A stretch of 64,000 nucleotides of DNA from CAZUXY01 sp964624235 (GCA_964624235.1 CAZUXY010000011.1:1-64000), one strand, 5' to 3'; positions 52,372 to 61,412 are shown, counted from the stretch's first letter. Translations and numbers: made by a program. The notes: generated by a model not told the origin, from the letters alone.

Positions 52372-53721
52372 ATGGTATATACGGTAAAAGACGTACTGTC
52401 AATGGAGGTGGCCCCCGCTCTTGGATGCACCGAGCCTTCTGCGGTGGCCCTGTCGGCGGCGGCCGCCGCCTCGCTTCTGATTGGGGAATTGATCGATACT
52501 ATCGAGGTGTGGCTGGATCCCAACATTTATAAAAACGCCCTGGGGGTGGCTATTCCCGGTACCAGGGGCGAATACGGTATTGAACTGGCGGCGGCCCTGG
52601 GGGCTTTCATCGGTGATCCCCAACTGGGACTGGAGGTTTTCCAGCCCGTGGATGATAACGCCCTCGTGCGAGCGAAGGAATTTGTGCGCGGTCACGGCGT
52701 CACCACACACCTGATGGAAGAGAAGAAAGGCATATACATCAGAACGTGTGTGGGTGCAGGTACCAGCCGGGCCGAAGCGCTGGTGGAGGGGTCACACGAC
52801 AATATTACCCGACTCGAACTGAACGGGAACGCCGTCAACGACAATCCACTGGTATCCAGGTCCGCGGGAACGCAAAACATGCTGGCCGGTCTTGAGGAAT
52901 GGCTCTCGCGACTGAGCCTCGAAGAGCTGATTGCGCTCCTTGATGAACTGGATAATGATGATCTTGATTTCATACGTGAGGGTATACATTTCAACACGGC
53001 ACTGGCCGAATATGGTTTGAAATTCGGGCCGGGACTGGGCATTGGCTGCGCCCTCAAGCGGCTGGTGGGTGAAGGTCTGCTGAAAAAGGTCATGATCCTT
53101 GCCGCCCGCATCATGACTTCAGCGGCGTCAGACGCGCGCATGGCGGGGGTGAAACTTCCCGCCATGAGCTCGGCAGGCAGCGGCAATCACGGTCTTACGG
53201 CCATACTCCCCATATGGGCGGTCAGGGAATACATTACCTGTGACGACGAGGAAAGGATACTCAGGGCTATCGCCCTGAGCCATATCATCACCGCCTATGT
53301 CAAATCCCATACCGGCAGGCTCTCGGCGGTGTGCGGTTGTTCCGTTGCGGCCGGTGCCGGGGCAGCAGGCGGCATTACCTACCTGATGAACGGCACAATC
53401 CACCATATAGCCGGCGCCATCACTAATCTTATAGAGGACCTGGCAGGCGTTATCTGTGACGGGGCAAAAGCCGGCTGTTCCCTCAAACTGGCAACCGCGG
53501 CGGGCACCGCTGTCCAGTCTGCACTTTTCGCCCTGCACGGCATAGACGTCAAGTCTACCGACGGTATCGTAGCCTCGACCCCCGAACAGACCATGAAAAA
53601 CGTCGGTGAGCTCTCCACCAAGGGTATGATTGAGACTGACAGGACGATATTGCAGATTATGATTAAAAAACGTTTTGATATTCAGCATGCGGTGAAAAAG
53701 ACTGAGCCTGGCTCAGTGTAG
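52372..53721 (+). CDS. L-cysteine desulfidase-family protein (UPF0597, CyuA-like)
   Basis: This 449-residue protein is of the serine dehydratase alpha/L-cysteine desulfidase family. Signatures are ALGCTEPSAVALSAAAAA at the N-terminus and GSGNHGLTAILP, plus cysteines CDGAKAGCSLK near the C-terminus that probably hold an iron-sulfur cluster. Family members degrade cysteine to sulfide, pyruvate and ammonia. AAGGAG sits before the ATG. Its last codons form a 17-base palindrome that continues to the next gene's leader. Confidence 0.88.
   Translation: MVYTVKDVLSMEVAPALGCTEPSAVALSAAAAASLLIGELIDTIEVWLDPNIYKNALGVAIPGTRGEYGIELAAALGAFIGDPQLGLEVFQPVDDNALVRAKEFVRGHGVTTHLMEEKKGIYIRTCVGAGTSRAEALVEGSHDNITRLELNGNAVNDNPLVSRSAGTQNMLAGLEEWLSRLSLEELIALLDELDNDDLDFIREGIHFNTALAEYGLKFGPGLGIGCALKRLVGEGLLKKVMILAARIMTSAASDARMAGVKLPAMSSAGSGNHGLTAILPIWAVREYITCDDEERILRAIALSHIITAYVKSHTGRLSAVCGCSVAAGAGAAGGITYLMNGTIHHIAGAITNLIEDLAGVICDGAKAGCSLKLATAAGTAVQSALFALHGIDVKSTDGIVASTPEQTMKNVGELSTKGMIETDRTILQIMIKKRFDIQHAVKKTEPGSV
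53701..53717 (+). other. 17-bp palindrome at the desulfidase 3' end
   Basis: ACTGAGCC and GGCTCAGT are perfect inverse arms around one T. It spans the last codons of the desulfidase gene and ends 17 bases before the M20 start, next to its GAGGTG ribosome site. A tight hairpin or a protein site are both possible. Confidence 0.5.
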
Positions 53722-53733
53722 AGGTGATCAATT

Positions 53734-54909
53734 ATGATGATACGTGAAACCATCAATGACCTTACCGGGGAAATGACCGATTGGAGGCATTACCTCCACA
53801 GTCATCCGGAAACCGCTTTCGAGGAAACAGGCACCGCGGCCTTTGTAGCCGACCGGCTGCGTTCTTTCGGTCTTGAGGTCCATACAGGAATAGGCAAGAC
53901 CGGAGTGGTGGCCGTGCTGCGAAGGGGGAAACCAGACATCGATCCCATCTCCCTGCGTGCCGATTTCGACGCCCTCGATATTGAAGAGGAGAATGATTTG
54001 AAATACCGTTCGAAGCATCCCGGCAAGATGCATGCCTGCGGACACGACGGACATACGGCCATGTTACTCGGTGCGGCCAAATACCTGGCCATGAATGACA
54101 GTTTCAAAGGCACCGTGAACTTCATTTTTCAACCCGCGGAAGAAAACGAAGGCGGGGCCAGGATGATGATCGAAGACGGGCTTTTTGAACGGTTTCCGAC
54201 ACGTTCAGTATATGCCCTGCATAATTTTCCCGTGTTGCCGGAGGGGTTTTTCGCCGCCCGCAAAGGGCCTGCCATGGCTGCTTTCGATATTTTTGAGATT
54301 ACGGTCAGCGGCACGGGAAGCCATGCGGCGATGCCCCATATCGCAAAAGACCCCGTGCTGGCCTCGGCGTACCTGATCTCCATGCTTCAATCCATTGTCA
54401 GCAGAAACCTGAACCCGGTCGAATCCGCGGTGGTCAGCGTCACCGATCTACACGGCGGCACCACGTACAATATCATTCCTGAAACCGTCCGACTGCGTGG
54501 TACTACGCGGCATTTTCTTCCCGTCATACAGGACCAGATAGAAACCAGGATCAGGGAAATTGCCGCGGGTCTGGCTTCGGCGATGAGCATAAACGTGGAG
54601 GTACATTATGAGCGACGCTATCCTCCCGTGGTGAATACCGACCGCGAGGTGGATGAGGCACTGGCGGCTGCCGTGTCGATAGCGGGCAAAGACAGGGTTA
54701 TCACCTCCCTGCCGCCCCTCATGGGATCGGAGGACTTCGCTTTCATGTTGAATAAAAAGCCCGGTGCATACCTGGGTATAGGTGCGGGTAATCCACGAAA
54801 GAACGGCATGCTGCACCAGCCGGGATATGATTTCAACGACAACCTGCTGCCAGTGGGAGCTTCATACTGGGCGGCGCTGGTGGAGATGCTGTTGCCTAAA
54901 GAACCATGA
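53734..54909 (+). CDS. M20-family amidohydrolase (aminoacylase/hippurate hydrolase type)
   Basis: The 391-residue metallopeptidase-fold enzyme has the M20D signatures: metal ligand HACGHDGHTAMLLG, the acidic FQPAEENEGGARMM, and DLHGGTTYNIIPETVRLRGTTR for dimerization. Members cleave N-acyl amino acids, releasing amino acids. With the cupin and cysteine desulfidase genes just before it, release and breakdown of S-containing amino acids is a fair inference. GAGGTG precedes the ATG. Confidence 0.9.
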   Translation: MMIRETINDLTGEMTDWRHYLHSHPETAFEETGTAAFVADRLRSFGLEVHTGIGKTGVVAVLRRGKPDIDPISLRADFDALDIEEENDLKYRSKHPGKMHACGHDGHTAMLLGAAKYLAMNDSFKGTVNFIFQPAEENEGGARMMIEDGLFERFPTRSVYALHNFPVLPEGFFAARKGPAMAAFDIFEITVSGTGSHAAMPHIAKDPVLASAYLISMLQSIVSRNLNPVESAVVSVTDLHGGTTYNIIPETVRLRGTTRHFLPVIQDQIETRIREIAAGLASAMSINVEVHYERRYPPVVNTDREVDEALAAAVSIAGKDRVITSLPPLMGSEDFAFMLNKKPGAYLGIGAGNPRKNGMLHQPGYDFNDNLLPVGASYWAALVEMLLPKEP

Positions 54910-55374
54910 TGAATAAACCTGTCAATCGGCCGTAAGAAACGGGAAGTCTTTACTGAGTAATCCGCATCAGGTTCGGAAATGAAGTGATCCGGTGTGTTTA
55001 AAAACAGCCGTCGGGAACAAAAGAAAGAATGTAACGATGGTTACCTTTAGGGGTGCAGGTTGAGAGTACCGATAAAACAGCATCGGCAGAATAAAATATA
55101 TATTGCCAGGAGAGAATTTTCAGTTGTAGAATTTTTTGTATGCAAAATAACTGTGCATGCGATCGCATGAACAGCAAAATGCGGAAGCTTCCCGCATAAA
55201 ATGATGCAAAGCCTAACGCGGGAATCTACCGCTATAAACCCTTGGATCCCATGTGACTATTCCACCAATGCACTGAAAGGTTTAATGCAATATGGAATAG
55301 TAGTCGAATACCGTTCGATTTTGAGCGCTGGGAGTATGATGTATATATGATTTCTGTCGGGGAGGAGGGATGCG
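54910..55374. other. 465-base intergenic region
   Basis: No convincing gene. It contains a perfect 14-bp palindrome CATGCGATCGCATG at 55156-55169 and a near-palindrome TGCGGAAGCTTCCCGCA about 25 bases later. A promoter candidate for the next gene lies at its 3' end. The frame 55201-55350 (49 residues) has poor support and overlaps the promoter. Confidence 0.45.
55321..55349 (+). promoter_or_regulatory. Candidate promoter of the 3-hydroxyacyl-CoA dehydrogenase gene
   Basis: TTGAGC (55321-55326) and TATATG (55344-55349), 17 bases apart, give a start about 20 bases before the GTG at 55375. Confidence 0.45.
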
Positions 55375-56220
55375 GTGATAAACTCTATAGGTATAGTCGG
55401 AACCGGTATAATGGGGACTGACCTTGCCCTGTACATTGCGGAAAAAAGCTTTACTGTTCATGTGTACGATATCAATGAAAAGCATCTGACCCATTCGCTT
55501 GAAGTAATCCGAGATAAGCTTCATCACTACGAAGAAAAAGGGCGTCTGGATAAGGGGGAAACAGCTTCGGTACTTAAAAACATCGTTCCTCTGAAAAGCA
55601 TTGATGGTCTCACTGTCGCTGATATCGTAATTGAGTGTGTGACCGAAGACCTGAATATCAAGCAGAATGTATTCAGGGAGCTTGACTCCCTGTGCAAGGC
55701 CGGCATCATCCTGGCTTCGAACACCTCCTCTAAATCAATTACCGCCATTGCGTCAGCCACCCGGCGCCCTGAATCAGTCATCGGCATGCACTTCATGAAT
55801 CCCGTAAGGGCGATGAAACTGGTTGAACTGGTCTGCGGTCTGGCCACCACCAGGGAGACCTTCGAAACGGCGCGCCAGCTTATCAAGAAGCTGGGTAAAG
55901 AATATGTGGAATCCAGGGACTTCCCCGGATTTCTCACCAATCGTATCCTGATGCCCATGATAAACGAGGCGATCTTCGCGTTGTATGAGGACGCCGGTAC
56001 CGTCGAGGCGATCGACAAGGCCATGAAACTGGGAATGAACCAGCCTATGGGACCTCTGGAACTTGCGGATATGATAGGGCTCGACGTGGTGCTGGCGGTA
56101 ATCGAAGAGCTGTATCGCGGTTTTGGCGATTCAAAATATCGCCCCTGTCCCCTGCTGAAGAAATACGTCGCCGCGGGATACCTGGGAAGAAAATCCGGAA
56201 GGGGCTTTTACGTGTACTGA
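55375..56220 (+). CDS. hbd: 3-hydroxybutyryl-CoA (3-hydroxyacyl-CoA) dehydrogenase
   Basis: The 281-residue NAD(P)-dependent enzyme has an N-terminal Rossmann fold (GIVGTGIMGTDLALYI), the substrate loop ASNTSSKSITAIA and HFMNPVRAMKLVE, then the C-terminal helical domain (PGFLTNRILMPMINEAIF). It reduces acetoacetyl-CoA or oxidises 3-hydroxybutyryl-CoA. A GTG start is used with GGAGGAGGG upstream; the ATG five bases earlier is out of frame. It is monocistronic and convergent with nadC. Confidence 0.93.
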   Translation: MINSIGIVGTGIMGTDLALYIAEKSFTVHVYDINEKHLTHSLEVIRDKLHHYEEKGRLDKGETASVLKNIVPLKSIDGLTVADIVIECVTEDLNIKQNVFRELDSLCKAGIILASNTSSKSITAIASATRRPESVIGMHFMNPVRAMKLVELVCGLATTRETFETARQLIKKLGKEYVESRDFPGFLTNRILMPMINEAIFALYEDAGTVEAIDKAMKLGMNQPMGPLELADMIGLDVVLAVIEELYRGFGDSKYRPCPLLKKYVAAGYLGRKSGRGFYVY

Positions 56221-56282
56221 CCGCTGATTGTGTATACAACGCCGCTGACTGCGGGTTGGAGGAAGTGCAACCATTCATATGT

Positions 56283-57122
56283 TCAGAGAAACCGCATCGA
56301 CAGATCAAAGGCCCTGACTGAATGGGTCAGTGCGCCTATCGAGATATAATCGACCTTGAGATGTTTGATTTCCGCTATCCGCTCCTCGTCGAGGTTTCCC
56401 GAGATCTCCGTTTCCGAACGTCTGCCGATAATACCGACGGCTTCCTCCATGGCGGGTACATCCATGTTATCCAGCATAATTATGTCGGCGCCCGCCTCCA
56501 GCGCCTCCCGCACCTCGTCGAGGGTCGTGGTTTCCACTTCGATACGGTAGTTTGTGCCGTGGAGTCCTCTGGCCCTTTCCACCGCCCGCGAGATAGAACC
56601 GGCCGCTTTTATATGGTTGTCCTTTATCATGATCATATCGTACAGGCCCATTCGGTGATTCAATCCCCCCCCCGCCGCAACCGCGTACTTGTCGAGCAGC
56701 CGCATGCCGGGAGCGGTTTTGCGCGTATCCAGTATCCTTATACCGCTTTCCTCGAGCAGGTCTACAATGGTACGTGTTCGTGTGGCGATACCCGACATGC
56801 GCTGTATGAAATTCAATACCGTGCGTTCCCCGGCCAACAGGGCAAGGGTGGATCCCCGGCATTCCACCGCGGTTGTGCCGCGGGCGACACGCGCGCCATC
56901 GGTGACAAACACATCGACAGCGATGCGGGGGTCCAGGTGGCGGTAAATCAAATTTACCATTTCACCTCCGCAGAAGACGCCGTTTTCCTTCGCCACGATG
57001 CGCGCTTCTGAGGTTTCATCATCATGAAACACGGCGCTGGAGGTGACATCTCCACCCCCTATGTCTTCCCGGAGGGCGAGCTCTATTATAGGCATCAGTT
57101 GTTCAGGGTGCGGGAAGTTCAT
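56283..57122 (-). CDS. nadC: Nicotinate-nucleotide pyrophosphorylase (carboxylating)
   Basis: The 279-residue quinolinate phosphoribosyltransferase has VECRGSTLALLAGERTVLNF, the conserved ILDTRKTAPGMRLLDKYAV and MIKDNHI, and ADIIMLDNMD. It makes nicotinate mononucleotide for NAD. No nadA or nadB is near. The start overlaps the uvrB stop in ATGA, so it is the last gene of the SAM-riboswitch operon. Confidence 0.95.
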   Translation of the reverse strand: MNFPHPEQLMPIIELALREDIGGGDVTSSAVFHDDETSEARIVAKENGVFCGGEMVNLIYRHLDPRIAVDVFVTDGARVARGTTAVECRGSTLALLAGERTVLNFIQRMSGIATRTRTIVDLLEESGIRILDTRKTAPGMRLLDKYAVAAGGGLNHRMGLYDMIMIKDNHIKAAGSISRAVERARGLHGTNYRIEVETTTLDEVREALEAGADIIMLDNMDVPAMEEAVGIIGRRSETEISGNLDEERIAEIKHLKVDYISIGALTHSVRAFDLSMRFL

Positions 57123-59128
57123 TGTTTTTTCGATTTTTCGAGAATTCCCGCTTTTTTTTCCATCTCCAGCATCTGGTCGCGGAGCAGGGCCGCTTTTTCG
57201 AACTCCAGGTTTTCAGCGGCCGTAAGCATGGCGGCGCGTATCTCCTCAATCATTTCTTTCAGCCTTACGACGCTGCTTGTTTTATAAGCGGTTTTGAATT
57301 CCGCCACCTGCCCGTGCATAGCGTCATCAGTGTGGTATTCCCGTTCGATGATGTCCAGGATATCTTTGCTCACCGACTTTGGGGTGACATGGTGATCGGC
57401 GTTGTAACGGTTCTGGATCTCACGCCGCCGGTTCGTCTCTTCGATGGCGCGCTTCATCGATTCTGTCATGTTGTCGGCGTACATGATGACCGTGCCGTGC
57501 AGGTTCCTCGCTGCCCTGCCGGAGGTCTGTATGAGGGACCTGGTCGATCTCAAAAATCCCTCCTTGTCGGCGTCGAGTATCGCCACCAGGGAGACCTCGG
57601 GGAGGTCCAGACCTTCCCTGAGCAGGTTAATGCCCACCAGCACGTCGAATTCACCTTTTCTCAGGTCACGAATCAGTTCCACCCTTTCAATGGTTTCTAT
57701 CTCGGAGTGGAGGTATTTCGCCCTGATGTCGATATCCTGGAAAAATGAGGTAAGATCTTCGGCCATTTTCTTGGTGAGAGTGGTCACCAGCACCCTTTCG
57801 TCCCGCTCGACACGATTGCGTATTTCCCCCACCAGGTCGTCTACCTGGTTCTCCGCCGGTTTCACGATAATTACCGGATCTATGAGTCCAGTTGGACGGA
57901 TGATCTGTTCCACCACCTGCGCGGAGATATCGAGTTCGTAGTCCGCGGGCGTCGCCGAGACGAATATACACCGGTCGGTCATCCGCTCAAACTCGTCGAA
58001 ATAGAGAGGGCGGTTGTCCAGCGCCGAGGGGAGCCTGAAGCCGTGTTCCACCAGATTTATCTTGCGCGAACGGTCTCCCTCGAACATGCCGCGCACCTGT
58101 GGTACCGTTACATGGGATTCATCGATGAACATAAGGAATTTATTCTTGAAATAGTTCAGAAGGGTCGCCGGAGGTTCTCCCGGAGCACGGCGGCTGATGA
58201 TGCGCGAGTAGTTTTCAATCCCGCTGCAGTATCCCATCTCCATCAGCATCTCCATGTCGTAGCGGGTGCGGCTCTCCAGCCTTTGTGCTTCCAGGAGTTT
58301 ATTTTTCTTGCGCAATTCTTCCAGCCTTTCTTTTAATTCTTCGTCGATCATACTGACCGTTTTCTTCATTTCCTCCATTGGAGTTACAAAATGCTTTGCC
58401 GGGTAAACGACGGCCCTTTCCAGCCGTTCCCCTTTTTTCCCGGTGATGGGATTTATCCGGCTTATCTCCTCGACCTCGTCGCCGTAGAACTCGATGCGCA
58501 ACGCCTCCTGTAAATACGCGGGGAATATCTCCACCACGTCACCCCTGACCCTGAAGCAGCCGCGCACGAAGGCCATATCGTTGCGTGCGTACTGGATGGC
58601 GACTAGTTTTCTGAGAAGTTCATCGCGCTCCATGGGTTCTCCCGCATGCAGAGAGATGTGCATGCGTTCGAAATCCTCAGGGCTGCCGAGTCCGTAAATG
58701 CACGAGACCGATGAAACAACAATTACGTCGTCGCGCTCCATGATGGAGGATGTCGCACGGAGCCTCAGCCGGTCAATTTCATCGTTGATCGCCGCGTCCT
58801 TTTCTATGTAGAGGTCCTGGGAAACCACGTATGCTTCGGGCTGGTAGTAATCGTAGTACGAGACGAAATACTCCACGGCGTTTCCGGGAAAGAACTCCTT
58901 GAACTCACGGTAAAGCTGGGCGGCGAGGGTCTTGTTGTGGGTGAGTACCAGCGCGGGTTTACCCGTCTTTTCGATGACCTTTGCCATGGTAAAGGTCTTT
59001 CCGGATCCGGTGACCCCCATGAGGGTCTGGTATTTCATGCCTGAACTCAATCCCGCTGCCAGGCGGTCGATCGCCTGCTGCTGGTCACCCGACGGACTGT
59101 AGCGTGATACGAGTTTGAACTCACCCAT
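57119..59128 (-). CDS. uvrB: UvrABC system protein B
   Basis: The 669-residue DNA-repair helicase has Walker A GVTGSGKT at residues 38-45, the UvrB helicase motifs (ILVSYYDYYQPEAYV-like VSYYDYYQPEAYV, ATPADYEL, GRAARN) and the C-terminal UVR coiled-coil (KEMIEEIRAAMLTAAENLEF). The start at 59128 begins MGEFKLVSRYSPSGDQQ, the normal N-terminus; it overlaps metW's stop. Its place in a methionine operon is unusual. Confidence 0.96.
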   Translation of the reverse strand: MGEFKLVSRYSPSGDQQQAIDRLAAGLSSGMKYQTLMGVTGSGKTFTMAKVIEKTGKPALVLTHNKTLAAQLYREFKEFFPGNAVEYFVSYYDYYQPEAYVVSQDLYIEKDAAINDEIDRLRLRATSSIMERDDVIVVSSVSCIYGLGSPEDFERMHISLHAGEPMERDELLRKLVAIQYARNDMAFVRGCFRVRGDVVEIFPAYLQEALRIEFYGDEVEEISRINPITGKKGERLERAVVYPAKHFVTPMEEMKKTVSMIDEELKERLEELRKKNKLLEAQRLESRTRYDMEMLMEMGYCSGIENYSRIISRRAPGEPPATLLNYFKNKFLMFIDESHVTVPQVRGMFEGDRSRKINLVEHGFRLPSALDNRPLYFDEFERMTDRCIFVSATPADYELDISAQVVEQIIRPTGLIDPVIIVKPAENQVDDLVGEIRNRVERDERVLVTTLTKKMAEDLTSFFQDIDIRAKYLHSEIETIERVELIRDLRKGEFDVLVGINLLREGLDLPEVSLVAILDADKEGFLRSTRSLIQTSGRAARNLHGTVIMYADNMTESMKRAIEETNRRREIQNRYNADHHVTPKSVSKDILDIIEREYHTDDAMHGQVAEFKTAYKTSSVVRLKEMIEEIRAAMLTAAENLEFEKAALLRDQMLEMEKKAGILEKSKKQ

Positions 59129-59783
59129 CAGCGCCGCCCCTGCGGTTGCTTGTAAAACCGCTCCCGTCCAGAATGAACATTCCGTACTGTGCAAAAAGAT
59201 TGGGCAGTGTCCTTACATGGTAAAATGAACCGTCTGCGCGCTGAGTGAAGTGTTCCTGTTTTTTAACCGGATAGGCATGACGCCCGCAATAGTCCTGGAA
59301 GTCCTGAATGGACAACAGGTGTATGTTGGGTGACTCGTACCACTCATAGGGAAGTAGACGGTTTTTGGGCATGGTGCCGCGGTACATAAGCTGTAATCGG
59401 ATGAGATAATAACCGAAATTCGGGAAGCTGATTATGGCGTTAAGCCCTATGCGTAATATTTCCAGCAGAACAAACTCCGGTTTTTTAGTGTTTTGAAGGG
59501 TCTGGTTCAATATCACGTAATCGAAGGAGTTGTCGCGATAGTCCTCAAGTCCGTCGTCGATGTCCCCCTGGTAACAGTAGAGTCCTTTTTCCAGACAGAT
59601 GCCCACTCCCTCCTCTGAGATCTCCACACCATACCCGTCCACATTTTTAACGTTCCTCAGATTTTCCAGGAGCACACCGTCACCGCATCCGAGGTCCAGC
59701 ACCCTGGAGCCTTCGGGAATTTCGTTAATTATGATCTCGTGTCCTATCTGCGGATAGAGTACCCTGTTTGATCGTCTTCTCAA
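59121..59783 (-). CDS. metW: MetW methyltransferase-like protein
   Basis: The 220-residue class I methyltransferase-fold protein starts with a family-typical segment (IPEGSRVLDLGCGDGVLLENL) and has VILNQTLQNTKKPEFVL and a C-terminal PYEWYESPNIHLLS. MetW works with MetX in homoserine acetyl- or succinyltransfer. It overlaps metX by 59 bases, which is long, and uvrB by 8 bases. Confidence 0.93.
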   Translation of the reverse strand: MRRRSNRVLYPQIGHEIIINEIPEGSRVLDLGCGDGVLLENLRNVKNVDGYGVEISEEGVGICLEKGLYCYQGDIDDGLEDYRDNSFDYVILNQTLQNTKKPEFVLLEILRIGLNAIISFPNFGYYLIRLQLMYRGTMPKNRLLPYEWYESPNIHLLSIQDFQDYCGRHAYPVKKQEHFTQRADGSFYHVRTLPNLFAQYGMFILDGSGFTSNRRGGADG

Positions 59784-60927
59784 ACTGGCTCCTTAAAAAA
59801 TTCGATATGTTGCGCTTTGTCGGGGCATCATCGATAAGAAAAGTATCATGTCCGTAATTCGACTGTATATCGGTATATCCCACATGTTTTCCGTTGGCCC
59901 TTAGGGCTTTGACGATTTCCTTCGAAAGCATGCTCGGGTACAGCCAGTCCGAGCTGTAGCTTATCACCAGAAAATCTGAGGTAACATTCTGGAAGGCGTT
60001 TATCAGGCTGCCGCCATGGTCCGCCTTGAGATCGAAATAATCTATCGCTTTTGTAATATATAGATATGAATTGGCGTCGAACCGGTTGACGAACTTGATC
60101 CCCTGGTGCTCAAGGTACGATTCAACCATAAACTCCGAATTGAATTTGAAACTGAACAGGTCTGAATTCTGCAGTTGCCGGCCGAACTTCTGGTGCATCA
60201 AGTGTTCGCTCATGTAGGTGATATGGCCCACCATCCGCGCGAGTGAAAGCCCGTCCTGGGGTTTCTGGGAATTATAGTATTTACCGCTCTTCCAGTGCGG
60301 ATCCCTGAATATGGCCTGGCGCCCCACCATGTTGAAGGCGATTCCCTGGGCTGAAAGCGAACTTGCCGTGGCGATGGCTATAACCGACTGTACCATGGAA
60401 GGATAGGTTATGGCCCACTGAAGCGCCTGCATGCCGCCCATTGACCCGCCGGTTACGGCAAGAAGCTTTTTTATGCCCAGGTGCCTTACCAGGTGCCACT
60501 GGGCGGTCACCATGTCCTGGATGGTTACGATGGGGAAATCCAGCGCGTATTCTTCACCGGTTTCCGGATTGATTGATGAGGGCCCTGTGGAACCGTTGCA
60601 ACCGCCGATAACATTCGAACTTATAATGAAATATATGTCGGTATCGAAGGGTTTCCCGGGCCCGATGTAAAGGTCCCACCAACCGGGAAGATTGTCAGTT
60701 GAACTGTGATAACCCGCCGCGTGTGCAGTTCCCGATAAGGCATGAAGAATAAGGACCGCATTGCTTTTATCCCGGTTAAGGGTGCCGTAGGTTTCGTAAG
60801 CAAGGGTTACGGGCCCGAGAGTGCGCCCCGAGACGAGTTTCAGTTGATTGGGAGGTTCGGCGAAGGTGAAGTAGCCGGTCTCTACTGTTCCGACCGAAGC
60901 TTTTTTCTGTTCAGCTGTTTTTTTCAT
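59725..60927 (-). CDS. metX: Homoserine O-acetyltransferase MetX
   Basis: The 400-residue alpha/beta hydrolase-fold acyltransferase makes the activated homoserine used in methionine synthesis. It has the nucleophile S162 in GGSMGGMQALQW, and later the catalytic Asp and His (SSDWLYPS and NYGHDTFLID). The start at 60927 (MKKTAEQKKASVG) avoids the terminator T-run, which a start at 60951 would cover. No clear Shine-Dalgarno is visible. It is the first gene after the SAM riboswitch. Confidence 0.95.
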   Translation of the reverse strand: MKKTAEQKKASVGTVETGYFTFAEPPNQLKLVSGRTLGPVTLAYETYGTLNRDKSNAVLILHALSGTAHAAGYHSSTDNLPGWWDLYIGPGKPFDTDIYFIISSNVIGGCNGSTGPSSINPETGEEYALDFPIVTIQDMVTAQWHLVRHLGIKKLLAVTGGSMGGMQALQWAITYPSMVQSVIAIATASSLSAQGIAFNMVGRQAIFRDPHWKSGKYYNSQKPQDGLSLARMVGHITYMSEHLMHQKFGRQLQNSDLFSFKFNSEFMVESYLEHQGIKFVNRFDANSYLYITKAIDYFDLKADHGGSLINAFQNVTSDFLVISYSSDWLYPSMLSKEIVKALRANGKHVGYTDIQSNYGHDTFLIDDAPTKRNISNFLRSQFEKTIKQGTLSADRTRDHN

Positions 60928-60951
60928 ATAACCGTTAAATATACAAAACAA

Positions 60952-60984
60952 AAACCGCTACTTCAACTGAGATGGTAGCGGTTT
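60952..60984 (-). terminator. Rho-independent terminator of the SAM riboswitch
   Basis: On the minus strand AAACCGCTAC (60984-60975) pairs with GTAGCGGTTT (60961-60952) and is followed by a T-rich run at 60953-60944, 17 bases before the metX ATG. The 5' arm and loop contain GCTACCATCT, which can pair with the P1 3' strand AGATGGGATAGC of the riboswitch to form an antiterminator. Confidence 0.88.
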
Positions 60985-61002
60985 ATTAAAATGACATAAA
61001 CT

Positions 61003-61110
61003 GCTATCCCATCTGTCGGATTAAATCCGCAGGAGTTGGCACCAGACCAAGTCGTCTGGTTGCCGTGGCTTCAAAGGGCCCGTCCCTCCACCACTCTGGA
61101 TAAGATAGCT
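61003..61110 (-). ncRNA. SAM-I (S-box) riboswitch controlling metX
   Basis: The minus strand carries the S-box core in order: CTTATCCAGAGTGG, GGAGGGAC, GGGCCC, TTGAAGCC, GGCAACC, GGTGCCAACTCC, and the closing GATGGGATAGC. P1 is perfect: GCTATC (61110-61105) with GATAGC (61008-61003). When SAM binds, P1 is stable and the downstream terminator forms, switching metX, metW, uvrB and nadC off. In low SAM the P1 3' strand instead pairs with the terminator's 5' arm. Confidence 0.95.
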
Positions 61111-61142
61111 CCGGGATGTTGCGGTGTAATAAAGTAGCTCAG

Positions 61143-61170
61143 AATGCACCATCGATTAATAAAGTGTCAA
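61143..61170 (-). promoter_or_regulatory. Candidate promoter of the SAM riboswitch transcript
   Basis: TTGACA (61170-61165) is perfect; TGCATT at 16-base spacing (61148-61143) is a weak -10. Start near 61136 would give a leader of about 210 bases. Confidence 0.4.
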
Positions 61171-61330
61171 TAAAAAAATATGGAATGACCAGATACATCG
61201 TCGGTAAGCTGTTTGCCGAAAACCCGTTGGGTGATTTCTGATATAGAAACCAGCATTATTGTATATACAAAATAGTATAGATTGTCGTCTTTTTAAAATT
61301 GGGTTGACAACAGGGACTTATCGAACGTAA

Positions 61331-61360
61331 TTGACACTTGAGAAGTCGTCTTAACATAAT
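61331..61360 (+). promoter_or_regulatory. Promoter of the NarI/HdrD-type oxidoreductase gene
   Basis: TTGACA (61331-61336) and CATAAT (61355-61360) with an 18-base spacer. A 12-bp palindrome TTGTATATACAA lies upstream at 61259-61270, a candidate operator. Confidence 0.5.
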
Positions 61361-61412
61361 CCTGTTTTCATAAAAACCTTCAAACATATTATACAACGAT
61401 GGAGGAGCTCAT

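Noticed and set aside
55201..55350. 49-residue frame before hbd
   Set aside because: Poor ribosome site and its end covers the predicted -10 of the hbd promoter.
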